Below, in pieces: positions 25,702-38,300 of a DNA stretch of 64,000 nt. Under the pieces are notes generated by a model that did not search any database, was not told where the DNA came from, and saw only the letters and a list, made by a program, of their open reading frames with translations. The DNA lies in contig NC_052619.1 in assembly GCF_016545825.1 (NCBI RefSeq), positions 38,593,682-38,657,681 on the forward strand. Direction: 5' to 3'. A program made the position numbers and the translations under genes. How positions within the stretch are numbered: the first letter of the stretch is position 1; each line of letters opens with the position of its first letter. Source of the stretch: Eucalyptus grandis. Its lineage: Eukaryota; Streptophyta; Magnoliopsida; Myrtales; Myrtaceae.

Positions 25702-26085
25702 AATGAACCGAACTATACATTGAACATGGGGAGAGCGATTTTGATGTGTGTGTGTGTGGAAGGCAGGAATGAATTGAACTATACATTGAATAAGGGGAGA
25801 GCGATTTTGGCATGTGTGTGTGTGGGTGGGGTGGGGGGTGTGAATGAATTGAACCATGCATTGAACAGTAGAAAAGTAATTCGGATGGGTGTGTGTGTGT
25901 GAAAAAACTATAATCTATTTACGGAAGCGCACTTTAATATAATGACTTGAACTATGCATTGAATTGGGGGTAGGAATGAATTAAATTATGCATTGAACAG
26001 GAGAAAAGCAATTCGGGTGGGTGTGTGTGTGGGTGCGTGTGAAAGAACTAGAATCTATTTACGGAAGCGCACTTTAATATAATGA
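25702..26085. repeat. Compound minisatellite with embedded (GT)n runs
   Basis: At least four variants of 'GAATGAATTGAACTATGCATTGAA' followed by 'GGAGAGCGATTTTG' or 'GAAAAGCAATTCGG' and a GTGTGT run occur at about 25703, 25767, 25841 and 25975. A longer unit ending 'CTATTTACGGAAGCGCACTT' is duplicated (about 25880-25945 and 26035-26085). Confidence 0.8.
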
Positions 26086-26149
26086 CAAATTTTGTTTTGG
26101 AACTCTAAAATTAAGTGAACCCATATTAGAGCACTATTAAGATGAGTAA

Positions 26150-26625
26150 CCCCATGAAAAAATGTTTGCCTGTAAGGCTTTGGCGTTGCTATCATTATCA
26201 TTTGGCTGAGAGGGCTCTGGAGTTCCTTCATATCGATGTAATTCTTTTAGTCGAAAATGGATACTTTTATCTTATGATTGATTGTGCTAGTCAGGTGGTT
26301 TTTGAGCTTTTTTTCAAGGATTAATGTAGACAATTATTGGGATGGAATGAAATGGCCAACTTACACTGTAAACCTAATATAAACATGGATGACCTCGAGG
26401 AAAAGTATTTGCCTGTAAGGTTTTGGTATCGCTATTATTGTCATTTGGCTAAAAGAGCTTTGTTGTTCCTTGATATCGATGTAATTCTTTTTCTTGAAAA
26501 TGGATACTTCATCTTATGACTGATTGTGCTAGTAAGGTGGTTTTTGAGCTTTTCTTCAAGGATTAATGGAGACAATTATTGGGATGGAATAAAATGGCTA
26601 ACTTACACTGAACCTAATATTTACT
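26150..26625 (+). pseudogene. Duplicated decayed fragment resembling PP2A B'/B56 regulatory subunit
   Basis: Two direct copies of ~230 bp (about 26150-26375 and 26394-26620, offset ~244 bp) share 'TTTGCCTGTAAGG' and 'CAATTATTGGGATGGAAT'. Translated, the first reads HLAERALEFLHIDVILLVEN, later RQLLGWNEMANLHC and DDLEEKYL. Spacing and key residues resemble the conserved B56 run HFQVAERALFLWNN...HWN...LFEEC. Stop codons fall inside both copies and the flanks do not continue the family, so this is debris, doubled after or during decay. The family assignment is by eye. Confidence 0.45.
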
Positions 26626-27869
26626 AAGATAGATGAAGAACTAGGTTACTGTGCCTCAGGACGTGGTTATGTATATCTGCAGTGGTTCATCTGACATACT
26701 AATCTGTTAAGACATCACGCAATGATGATCTACAACAATTTTTCATTTTCTGGCAAGTTCATTTGCACCTTTAAAATTGGTGCTCGGCGCGGAAAAAGAA
26801 CTATTCAAGAGATCTTCATGAGAAGAAAAACAGTATCGACTCCGTATCATAAGTGAGCAACCCTTATGATAAGATTTATGAAGTTACCCATGATTGGGTG
26901 GCTTGGGTACCTTGTCTGATGAGCAACCAGCAAACTTCTAGGATTGTGTTCTGTGCATGAAGTGCAGAAGATTTCTTGTAGATTCCGCTTCAGATCGTTG
27001 AAGATTTCTCGAATATTTGGTTTCTTGGCTACAAGATCATGAAATGCAAAACGGAGTTCAAATTTCTTAGCTCCTCAGTAGCAGAAGATGCCTAGCTATG
27101 CCTTTGGAAGTTCCATCTTTTCACAAGTAGGGCATATGGATGGGCAGGTGGCAATGGATAACTAGGTTATCATTATATTCAATAACTGTAAGCCATGGGA
27201 AAAATCTCTTATATGGATCGATACTAGCAACTATAAATTGTCAACCTTCTAACGATGGGTAGAGTTTCGATTCATCAGGTGGAGGCAAGGCACTTCAATA
27301 AGCTCTCTCATCAACTCCGTAACATCAGAAATGGGAAAGCAGCTGCAACTTGCGAAGGTTAGAGCCAATCTGATTCCACAATTTTTTAGTGCATGAACTT
27401 TCAGCTGCGACGGCGCCGTGAAAGTGTTGCTGTCCACCAATGACGTGCTCAATTTCTAGGTTACTGGGATCTGACAACAAAGAAGGAGGCGATTATACTT
27501 TGTAACACACTGCAATAAATCCACATGAGAGAGAGAGAGAGAGATAACGACAAGTCAAGGCGTGGGTGGCTTTATGTAAAAAAAGACATACGTGAAAAAT
27601 AAGCACGCCTATCAGATAGCACAACCCAAACTCGATCAGCTGAATCTATCTGTTCTTTGTGCTTGCCTTTCCCAGTATACTTTTCGTAAAAGAACTCTCA
27701 TTAGAATAGCACTACTTTAACGGGCTATGTAGATCGACAGCTATGCGATTCCACATGAATGCAAGGAAAAGGACATGGTTTGGGCCTATCGCGGAGGAAG
27801 TGCATTCTTTTTTGTGGTAATGACCTGCTAAGTCGTCGTGCTGTGATTAGTTCTGGCACACTATGCCAG
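26626..27869. other. Intergenic DNA, unassigned
   Basis: No gene could be supported. A minus-strand frame at 27249-27452 has mixed composition like old coding DNA but no recognisable motif. There is a short GA run at 27531-27543. Confidence 0.4.
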
Positions 27870-27885
27870 GTTGAAGAGTCAGATG

Positions 27886-28488
27886 TTTTTTTTTTTTTGG
27901 TAAAGGTAAGATTATATTGAGCTTTAACCAAACTATACAAAAGATCTGGGCGCCAAAAACTTACACTCAAAGTGACAACAAGTCAGAACGAGTGGAAGGG
28001 AGCGGAAGTAAAATAAAGCCAGCCGCGAACAAAGTGGCAGCGAACTAAACAGAAGCAGGAAGCAGCCTAAACAACAGGCACAAAGAACAGCAAAAGGACC
28101 GCCGACCAAGGCAGCAAGGCAGGGAAGGACCCGCGAGAAAACAAGCATCAATTAACGGCATCCTTCAACTAAGGTGATCCGCAACAGCAAACAAGAGCCA
28201 GCCAGCAGCCTAGCGGAAGGAGCGAAAACAGCAGCACAAGCCAGCCATAACCGAGGCCACGGACCAGCTAGACACCACATGAAGGCAACCTGCATCAGCA
28301 ACGACTTAAAGGATGAGATGAAGAACCACGACACCAGAAGACCGCGGCCCGATTTGATCAGCTACGGCGTTGTAGAGGTTCAGTCTCCACCGACGAGAAT
28401 ATAATCAGATCAATACCCCAGCCACTGCATTCTCCTATTCCTTGTAGTATCCTCCACATTTCTGAAGGTGATAGTCTTGTCTCAGATT
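27886..28488 (-). mobile_element. 3' end of a LINE-type retrotransposon
   Basis: On the minus strand the element ends ...AATATAATCTTACCTTTACC followed by a poly-A tail (poly-T at 27886-27898 on the plus strand), the usual 3' terminus of plant L1-type LINEs. The adjoining ~450 bp are G+C-richer than the surroundings and lack a reverse transcriptase, so this is a 5'-truncated copy holding only 3' sequence. Possible target-site duplication: GTTGAAGAGTCAGATG at 27870-27885 and GTTGAAGAGTTGATG at 28489-28503. The upstream limit rests on that match. Confidence 0.6.
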
Positions 28489-28503
28489 GTTGAAGAGTTG
28501 ATG

Positions 28504-30465
28504 TTTGTAATCTCTTAATTGGCTCTTCACTAAAACGTAGACCCTTTGATAAAATGTTCACGGTGCTTATTTTGTTGGTTGTTTCTGCCAAAGGAGATGA
28601 TGTTCTAGACCTCTAGAATTCTAGCTGATCCATATACAACTCTTCTATGTAGAAAATTTTCTAATAAAAGTTGCCAATTCCACCGTTGCTGACATCTAAT
28701 ATAGTAACCGCACATGAAATCTTGTTCTACTCATATGTATGATTTACATGGAGATTTCAATGACTGCCATTCCTGTTTTCTAATTGATGTATCTGAAAGA
28801 AGCACAATTTTTTAGGATTATTTTCACGACTTCGGGTGTGAAGAATTTCTTGGAAAAGCCATCAAAGAAGCTGTGCCACCCAATTATTGATTCTGCTAAT
28901 AAACGACGAGAAACAGCGATGCCGGCTAATAACACCCTGGAAATTTCTTGTCCACACTTCTTTGGAGGACAGGGACAACATTTGTGCCAACTGTATGGTC
29001 AATTATGTAGGGAAGAATACGCTGATGGACGCTACAGAAGAGCAAAAGGATATATAGTTGATCTCATGAGACAACTGGCCTAAATTGTAATACTAAGGAA
29101 GTCGTTATAACTATTCTAAGCAGATGATGTTGATCTATAATACATCGAATCGGGTATCAACTAGAGATGGGTAAATTTGGGGTGTCACTGCATTCATCGT
29201 GATAATTTCCATCATTTTTTTCGGTGATTGTTGAAATTTCTGAATTCTGACCATCCGATGCAACTTTGGTCTTTGTTCCATTAATTTTTAGGATCCACAG
29301 GAGAGAGGAAGAAAGAATTGCAGAAACTGGCTACATCTCTCACCTCAGTAGGCCGAACGGAATATCACATACATGGAGAGACCCTTGCGACATTGGCACG
29401 CTAATTACCTTATTTATAGCCAACCTGCTAACTGGTTCCTGTTACTACTGAAGATGAAATCTTGATAAAAAGAAAATTGAAAACTCATCAAGTTGACCAG
29501 AGTCAGTTTTGAGTTAAATCATGTTTGTATTATAGTCAGATTTGATTCAGTAAACTTTCTTGTGTTTGCATCTTCTATAATTGCCAGCCCGAGTGCCAAG
29601 TCTTCAAGGGCAAATTTGTGGTTTGAATTTACCAGCAAAGAGGGAACAGCAGATGTAACAGTCATTGTCGAACACATCTGAAGCTGCAAGGTCTTGTGGT
29701 TTTACCTGTTACGTTTCAATTTTGGCTATAACACAGACAAGGGATAGAATCTACTTAAACACAAATACCGAAAGAATTGGCTAAATATATTAGTTGAACA
29801 AACAGCTCGAAGACAACCACCAGGAATGTTTGATAGCTTATGTTGTCTTCGCTAAACTTGGATCAGTGCTTGCATCAATAGACATAACCCTGCGCTAATT
29901 CTTCATTCGAATTTCCAATTATCTTGGAGGGTCGAATCAGGAGATATGTTCTGAGAGTGACTTTTCATCTCATATGCTACCATGTACTGATGATGTTTCC
30001 CATTGACCGATGGGAATTTGAGTAGAAGACAGCACTCGAGGACAGAAAGTACTTGAGAAAATCGGGTACTCGCAAGCTGGACATTTGTACCTTTGGCATG
30101 TGCTGTTTCATTGAATTGAACAAACACAGGAATTCCTAACCCCTCCAATTTCTCCATCTTCTGAAACACTACATCAGTAAAAACAATGTGAGGTCCTAAT
30201 GAATTAGGGAAATGAAGTTTATTATTCAAAACTTTGAAATTCACTCTTATGCTTTGCCATTGAGCTACATCTCTTTTGATTTGCAATTACATTGGCACCT
30301 TTTGGACAATACCGAATTCTTATTCACAAAAGAAAGTATCTTGATGTGGACTAAAACCCTATGTCTGCCGATTGTTCATACCCTAGACATCACTAAAAAT
30401 ACACAAAAATACCCTTAACACAACTTTGATGATGAAAGTGAAATAAGCAGGGGTGACAATCTTAC
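28504..30465. other. Intergenic DNA, unassigned open frames
   Basis: Frames at 28784-29083 (plus) and 29903-30286 (minus) have a coding-like composition but no motif I can place. They could be gene relics or exons of an unknown gene. Confidence 0.35.
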
Positions 30466-30845
30466 CTCGGCTCGAATTCATGCACATGCGCAATGTCCTT
30501 TCCATGAGCATCGGGCCAATTGACTTTTCTGCACTCCGTCCTTCGTCGATGCTCATCCTGTTCAGTGGCTTTCTTGAGGCTGCTCTTATGAATAAGAATT
30601 CCACCATGAGCATGACAAGGCCCACCATGGCGCTTCACTCGACCTTCGATTTCGTTACCCTCAAGCTCTTCCTCGAGCCCATCTCTCTGCGCCACCGGAG
30701 ACAACTTCCTCGCACTATTACCTCTATTTCTCGCCTCGCAATTACCACTGAAACTCCGTGATGGCGCATAGCAAGAGCAGACCAGAGAAGTGCACCTGTT
30801 TTGTGCTGAGGCCGCCAGGAGTGCAGATTTAGCCTCTCTCAGCAA
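30466..30845 (-). CDS. First exon of an unrecognised small protein, possibly organelle-targeted
   Basis: On the minus strand an ATG at 30845 opens 126 codons plus 2 nt, ending at a good donor (CCGAG|GTAAG). The N-terminal ~55 residues are rich in Ala, Ser and Arg with few acids (MLREAKSALLAASAQ..., SRSFSGN), like a mitochondrial or plastid presequence. The following part looks like conserved folded protein: EGRVKRHGGPCHAHGGILIH, KSSLKKATEQDEHRRR, then VNWPDAHGKDIAHVHEFEP. The His/Gly/Cys-containing segment could bind metal, but that is speculation. No second exon was identified further along the minus strand, so the gene may be broken, or its last exon may be short. Confidence 0.5.
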
Positions 30846-31244
30846 CCTTTCTGTTTATCATGGATACAGCAAACCTGACAAATGAAGGTGAACTTGAGAA
30901 TTGTGGACCGAACTACAGCGAGCAAAGTGAGTAAGTGACAACATTTCCAAGAAGGTTGATGTGAGAATGTGCCTTTTTCTTAGGGCATCGGCATGTTCAG
31001 TTTTTCCGGTTTAGAATAAGACTGACGAATACCGATCACAGTGCAACAACTAGCGATACCCAACAAAGGTTCTTGAAAAGAGAACACTAGACCCGGAATG
31101 TTTTCTGCACAGTGATTGACGTATGTTCGCCGTGTCGCTTAGTCGATTGAGGCCTAATGATTTTGCCCCGTGCCTCCACCCCACTAAGCTTGATACTCTT
31201 TTGCTTTTGGTCATTGCACTCATTAGGGAGGTGAAAGCTTGTGT

Positions 31245-31279
<35 letters not shown>

Positions 31280-32333
31280 TATCTTTAACTTTCTTTGAAG
31301 ACAAATTGGGCGATACATCAATGGTTATCTGCAGGATCACTATCATAACATCATGATGGAAGCAAGCGAAGATACAGGAGTAAGGGAACGAGAAAAGTGG
31401 TGTGGATCTTAGAAATCTTCTTCTTTTGCCAATATCTAGAGGGCAAAGCCGTGACAAACTGCAGAGTGTGGACAATCATGAAGAGAGAGAGAGAGTTGTC
31501 TGATGTTGGATTTTGTATCATGATAACGTGAAATATATTAAGTCTTATCTCCCATCTTTTTTTCTCTCTCTTTCTCGAGCTTAGTGTGATTTTCAATCTT
31601 TTCATCATTGGAAATCTAGGCACTCTTTCCTTTCCTCTTTTCTTTTTTGGCTATCAATCAGCATGAAAGATGTTATGGTGAAAACCATGCTAATCTGTAC
31701 AGAGGGTTCATGTTGTATTGCAGTTGAGGCAATTGAAGCCAAGCACTGCAATAAGCTGCCATAGGGCAGATATAAAGGATTTGTAAACACGGAAATCGGT
31801 TCTTCCACCTTAACCAGCAGACGCCCAGAGATTGATGAAACTCATAGCAGTCCCAGAAAAGACACGCACTCTAGCATTTTTATTGACTCTATCATAATAG
31901 ATTCGTAAATTACGGTATTTTCTTCATATAATTGCAACCACCTTCACCTCCAATCTCTTATGCTTCATAAAAAACAAGGTCCGATTAATCAACCAAGGAG
32001 GATACTGAGATTTGCATTTCGAATCCATTGGAAATGATGGTGACAAGAACTTTAAGGACTATAAAGATGAAAACCACAATACTATTGGGAGCTCTCTGTG
32101 TGTGAAGGAGTTCCTATATTTTTAGCACCAGGTCAAAAGGGAACTTGTAGACGGCAACAGATGAAGAAGAGTTCTATCCAATTTTCTAATTGACATTTGT
32201 AATTACTCTTCTTGCCATTATATACAAGGAGATTAGCCGATCCCGTAATCGATGTGCTACTGACGTGTTCTGCTATCGCATTGTCGATGTATCTATGCAC
32301 AGTTACTACATGAAATCTGCGAGAGTTGGTGAT
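30846..32333. other. Region between the small exon and the ABC1 kinase gene
   Basis: It holds a (GA)16 microsatellite at 31246-31277 and, nearest 32333, the 3' untranslated region of the minus-strand kinase gene. No other gene was seen. Confidence 0.45.
31246..31277 (+). repeat. (GA)16 microsatellite
   Basis: An uninterrupted GA run, a likely length polymorphism. Confidence 0.95.
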
Positions 32334-35300
32334 TTACAAAAATGAATCCCTAATTATGCGAGCCAGTACTCGAGAAGATAACCGACTGAGCACCTCTGGA
32401 AGGACTGTGGCCGAAATTCCTGGCAACACCGGAAGCAGCTCCTGGACAATCCGAGCGACATCCACACCCTATCCATTGCATATAGAGTGGTAAAGTTATT
32501 GTCTTTCAATTTAAAAGACAATCAGTGACTAAAAATCCTTCATGGCATATACAGCTTTATCTTAGGACTCATTGCATCCAAGATTTATCACCATTGACGA
32601 TGGTGAAGTAAGAAAGCACAATCCTTCAGTAGTATTATTGAAACCATGCCTCATCTTTAGAGCTAGGACAACCGAGTGTCAAAACGGCTAAAAGCTTCGC
32701 AATTACTTGAAGCCGATCTAAAATTAAAGGTCCCACTGTAGATAACGTTTTCTGGTTTTTCGTTTTGGGTGACAATGGCAAATCATCTGGGTTAAAACCA
32801 CCTCTTGTTTCTGCTAAAATCCTCAAAAAAAAAAAGGGAAAAAAAAATTAAAAAGAGTCGAGTTTTCTCGCTAGGTGAAGTGCTCCAGGTATGTTTTAAC
32901 CATTCAACAGGAATGATGCATCTGAAATCCTTCTATCAAGAAGTGCAGACTTCTACAAAATGACAACTACCTTACCGTGCAGACCAACCTGTAGTAGCAA
33001 CAATGATGCCCTACACTAGAAACTAGAAGAGCACGAGACAGAAAATTAATTACTCCTGAAATTGTAGAGGACAATTTCAAGATAAGTATCATCCAAGGAG
33101 AGATATTTGAGGGTGGAAGATTTAAGATAGCAGAAACTAAGACCAACTCGAACAACTTCAAGGATGAAAGAGGGAAAAGACGGGGAGGAGCATGGACAAT
33201 AAACTCAATTCTCTGAGTACACGCACCAGAGTATGCCGAAAAAGAGAATTTCTACAACCAGGGAACATAAATTAAGAGAAACAAGACATTATAGGAAGGT
33301 AGGTGATATTGTTCATCCTCATCTTCCCTTATTGCCTAACTGATAGAGCAGGAAAGCTTTATCTAAGTTACTCTTTTATAAAAGGAAACAACACTTTTGA
33401 ACACATGCAACCAAGTTGAGTGAAAAAGGGGAAGCTGAAGGGCACTGAAAATCTGTACTCAGCGCATCCTAAATTACCACAATTGAAAATTTTTAAAAGA
33501 GCAAAACACCTAATACCTGATTTGATGTCCTTGAGATTGAGCTTCCAGCAGTGAGAAACTCGACAATGGTTTGAACATTGTTCAATATGACTTGGTCCTC
33601 CTCTGTTACTGTTGGGAGAAGTGCAGCAGGTTTAAAGGGTCCAAATGAAGGGACCATACTGAAAACAGGGGACACATTACGCAACCCAAGGGCTGCCATT
33701 ACTTGTACCAACTGTTCCCTGGTGACTGCATCAATTCCCTTCACAATCTGTAAGCATGAAGAGGACAGTATTCCAGAATTTCAGAATTGTTCTTAAATAA
33801 CATATGAGCATCAATTGTAATTAATACACTAAATTAACTAGTCCTCCTTGAGAACAGTGACTAGGCATTGGTCCCAGTCGTAGGTGGGGTTGGGTGATAG
33901 GGGTCCAAAGGCCACCGCAAACATTTTATATAGCTACCAAACTCGATCCACGTCAAGAGGCGCTCAATTTACCAGTCTAATTCAAAAGTTATTACACTTT
34001 AGTCAAATTGAAGTCACACTTTAAGCCACAAAAACAAAGAAGGATTGATGAGCATGTGAATTATAAGCTGGGTAGTTCCACCACTGAACTCTTATAAACC
34101 AGTTTATCATAATGGGATTCAGAGAATTCATTATAAAGAACTTTAAGACAAGGGGAAGACCAACTGTGTCTGCGTAGCTGAGTTTCAGATCTTTTACAAT
34201 TTGAGAAACACAAATTTGTCTTCATCCATGCAGGACATAAGGGCTTCTATCCTCAACAGCAATGCAACATTTCTTTTTTTTCTATAGGAAACTACATAGA
34301 TTTGCCCGATTGCAATTTCATATGGTAATTCTTATAATTTGTCAAGGACAGTGAGGTACTGGACTGTAACCATAAAATGCAAAAATCATCATCCAATTTG
34401 AGCACTACCAGAAAGATGTCTCTCCTGACACTAAACATCGAGAACAGTTGTATTATGTGACATAAATCTAGGAATAATGATTGTCAGTTGCATCAATTTC
34501 TTTTTTAATCCCAAGACCTTCAGGCTCTTCTGGAGGAACATTGAAAGCATTTACTGTTACAGGTCGTACACACGAATACTCTTATTTGTGGAAGAGGCGA
34601 TAAGATATGCTTTAATAGATTTTCATACCTCATCCAGAAGGAACTCTCGGAAGAAATTTCCCTTATCAGATAACAGAAATCCCAAGGCAGCCCTTGTTTG
34701 GATTGGCTCCTCTGACTGAGACGCATTCAATACAAATTGTGGAACAGTACTACCCGTTTGACTTCTTAAAATGCCAAGTCCAGCCATATCTCCATTCATA
34801 TCCTCTCCACCACCACTCTTGGCTGCAGTAATAAAATTTTCAAAAGCTTGCATCACATCAACGAATCTTTCAGCATCAAATACCCCAGATTTTCCATAAA
34901 TCGTGTATTTCAAGGCATTCCTGAGACGTGGAGACTCATCTGTGAGGAGCCTCTGTCAAATACAAAAGGTATTGTTGAAACAGTGAGCAAAGGATATATT
35001 AAAAAAGCAAAACAACACAATTACTGAAATCAGGTATAGTCTAGTAACAAGGTAAAACCAAACTAGCAAATGCCATGTTAGATAGAAACCGAAACTTTAC
35101 TTGTGCACAAATTGACTTCACATTCAAACAATAATAACGTACATAGCCTAGGCATAGAGGAAATTTCCAATTAGTTATGAAATAGATTACAGATAAGCAA
35201 CTGCATGAGTTCACACCATGCTCCAACAAAGGTAAAAAGACCACCACAGTACAGAAGATACTTTCAGTCACCTGAGCAATATAAGGATAAGCTTCATCCA

Positions 35301-38300
35301 CTATGGCAAAATCAGAATTTCCAACCAAAGCAATACCCTCCAACACCCCTATTGCCCTGATGATAAGAGCAAAATATGGGGGTATTCTGAATGGGTAATC
35401 AAAGGTTATTTGAGCCAGATCTGATGCAAGCTCCTGAAAGTTGATATTTTTTGCCCCTCCACCTTCAAGGGCCTGATCGAAAACCTTTGCAAGAACTGGC
35501 AAAATAGGTGCTAAGTTGACCCCATCAGGTATGAAACCAAGCTTTACAAAGTCCTTGACTATTGCCTCATAGTCTCTATGAATGAGATGAGCAATTGCTT
35601 CAATCATTCCGTATTTCTGATCATCTGTTAATCTTGTAACAAGTCCTATAGGAGAAAAAACAAACACACATCACCCTGGGAAGCACAAGTGCATATCCTA
35701 CACTATTCATTCCCAAAATATACAAAATTTTCATGAAGAAATTGATGATATTTTTAAGGGACAGTAATATTTGAATCTATCTCCATCTTATGTTGGTAAC
35801 AAGTAACAATTGAACACCGAGATAAGATATAATTATGTATCTGAGACATTGTAAAGGAATAAAATAAGAGTGGGAACTTCCACACAAGTGTAAATTTCAT
35901 CCCTCTATATCTTTGCCTCTTCTTTTCCTTTCCAGTAAGTGAGTGTTCCTGGGGATCTAATAGAGAAGGGTACGGGTATTATATTTCTTTTCTATTTTAG
36001 TACGCATGTATTTCTCTGGATCTAATAGAGAAGGTACAAGTAGTATGACACGTTAATGTGAGGGAAGCTAACTAAACAAAAGCATACTTCCTGAAGCAGT
36101 CAATATGTTAGATAAAGATGAATTAATTAAAAAATATTGGTTCAATATGCAAGGCGATTGAACTTATAAGAAAACAGAGCCAAAAGAAAAAAAGAACAAA
36201 GCTGAGTGATTCATGACACTAATAATTCATTTTGAGACCCAAAAGAAACTAACCAAAGTCCAGAATGGCTAACTTCCCATCTGGGGTACGAATCAAGTTT
36301 CCGGGATGTGGGTCCGCATGAAAAAGTCCAGTATCAAGCAACTGCAATTAAAGAAAAGTATAAATTAGTAATTCCTTTGTAATTGTTATAAGGAAGGTAT
36401 CATTGAGCCACCACATTTGTGTTCCAACCATGCAAAGCAAGTTTACTTTCACGGAAATAAGTAGATGGTGATCATGCAAGTTCCACAAAAAGAGATCAAT
36501 CAATTATTGTCGTGAGGACTAGTACAAAAAGACTAATGTGCTAATGTGGAGTTTATTGACAAACATTAGAGATTATCTCTCAATATTATGCATAAGCAAC
36601 AAGACACATTCAAATCTGCTCTGTTCATATCACAGATGTATCGGATGTCAGTCAAGACAATTACCTCAGTCCATATTCATATGAAGTATAGATAACATGA
36701 CACTGTTCGACATGATTTTTCCCTCTGCTTTCTCGTTGCCAATGCTAGATGGTCTAACAAATAAAAATTAATGCAAAACATGATAATAACTACCAACACT
36801 CACAAAACCAAAGAGTCCAAACCAGCTGTTAATTCCATCTCTGTACTAATCTTGTTTTGCTTGTTAAATTCTTGTAAGGCTACTCTATTTCCACATACAC
36901 TTCGGCTGGATACACAGCCCCCTATCGTCAGTAGGAGAAAACACCCCCACACAAACTATAAATTTTCAGTACATCAAACCCAGCTTCATATATTTTTGTC
37001 CTGAGTCTCCAGCACCAACTCTTTGAGGGAAAAACAGGTGCTATTGCAAATTCATCTATAAAACTGGACTAAACGGTCAAGCTAAACTTTGCCAAAGCAT
37101 GATAACAATCACTGAGAGTCGTAGGAAATGGAAACGCCAATTCCAAATCCAACAAAATCTCATGAATATTTTCCATGAAAAGCAGCAACTGAATAGAAAT
37201 AATCTGCAAGCTGTAACCTATTTCAATGAAATGATTATGAGAGTAAGATGTTGGCTCTAAAAACTACCGCGAGAGGGTGTGAATGACCATTCCCTTCAGA
37301 TAATTATACATATGAAAGTTACCCTTTATAATTTGGAAGTATCTTCAAATGAACAACAGTACTGAAAAATTTAAAGAATAAGGGAATCGATATCTCCCAA
37401 TAATTTTCAGGAAATTTGACAAAAAGAAACCTTAAAGCCTCCAAAACTTAGGATAATCTTTGAAAATTGGAATGGAGATGGATACAAGCATGAGCACTAT
37501 TTTGGTCTTTCAACCTAGAGGTAATATTCAATCAAGTTATCACACCTTTATAAGTCTGTTAATGTTACTATTTTGCTAACTCTTTAATTTTTTCCAATTG
37601 GTTTACTTCTTCATTCTATACTAAAACTTAACGGAATGTTGAAGTGACATGCCACATGCCACATGGCATGCATATAACATACCCTGTAGCTTTTCTTAAG
37701 TGCCACATTGGCTTTCAATTACCTTTTTTTTTATAAACAAAATGGACAAGCAAATCCATTCAAAAAGTATAATAACCATAAAATTAAGAGTAGCTTCAAA
37801 GTTGGCAACCAGGTTCTGTGATTTCCCCCATCATAGCTGTGAGGGCATTGGCTCCCTTTAATCTGTCTTTCATCCTTTTTGACCTGGTAGGTTCTTTCCG
37901 ATGATGATTAGTGGGTGGTACTCCAAGGTAACTTAGGTAAATTTTCCTTTGAATTTGTGGAAAAGGAGACGGGTGTTTTCATTTCACAACACTGTAAGGA
38001 CAGATACATGGGAGGCATCTGATATGCCGTACGAAATGAACATATTGAAAAGCCCATTGACCTTGGTAGAACATTTAATCACGCAGAGAGACAAAATATA
38101 CAGTAGAACTAGAAAGCACCCAAGTTTCACAGAAAAATATATCCTACTATATAAGGGCATGAGTACCCATTAGACCAGGTGGATTACCTGCTTTAGATAA
38201 CAGATGACTCCAACATTAACCAGTTCTCCGACGTCACTTTCTTTACTCTGCGACAGCTTTTCCCCCTCTATCCAGCCTGTCGTAAGAACCTTCCTTGAAG

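Noticed and set aside
28784..29083. 99-codon plus-strand frame considered as a gene
   Set aside because: No family resemblance, no supporting exons; left as unassigned intergenic sequence.
32635..32826. Minus-strand frame inside the last intron of the ABC1 kinase gene, considered as an alternative exon
   Set aside because: Joining the flanking exons directly keeps frame and matches the known family C-terminus; the frame has no counterpart in ABC1K proteins.
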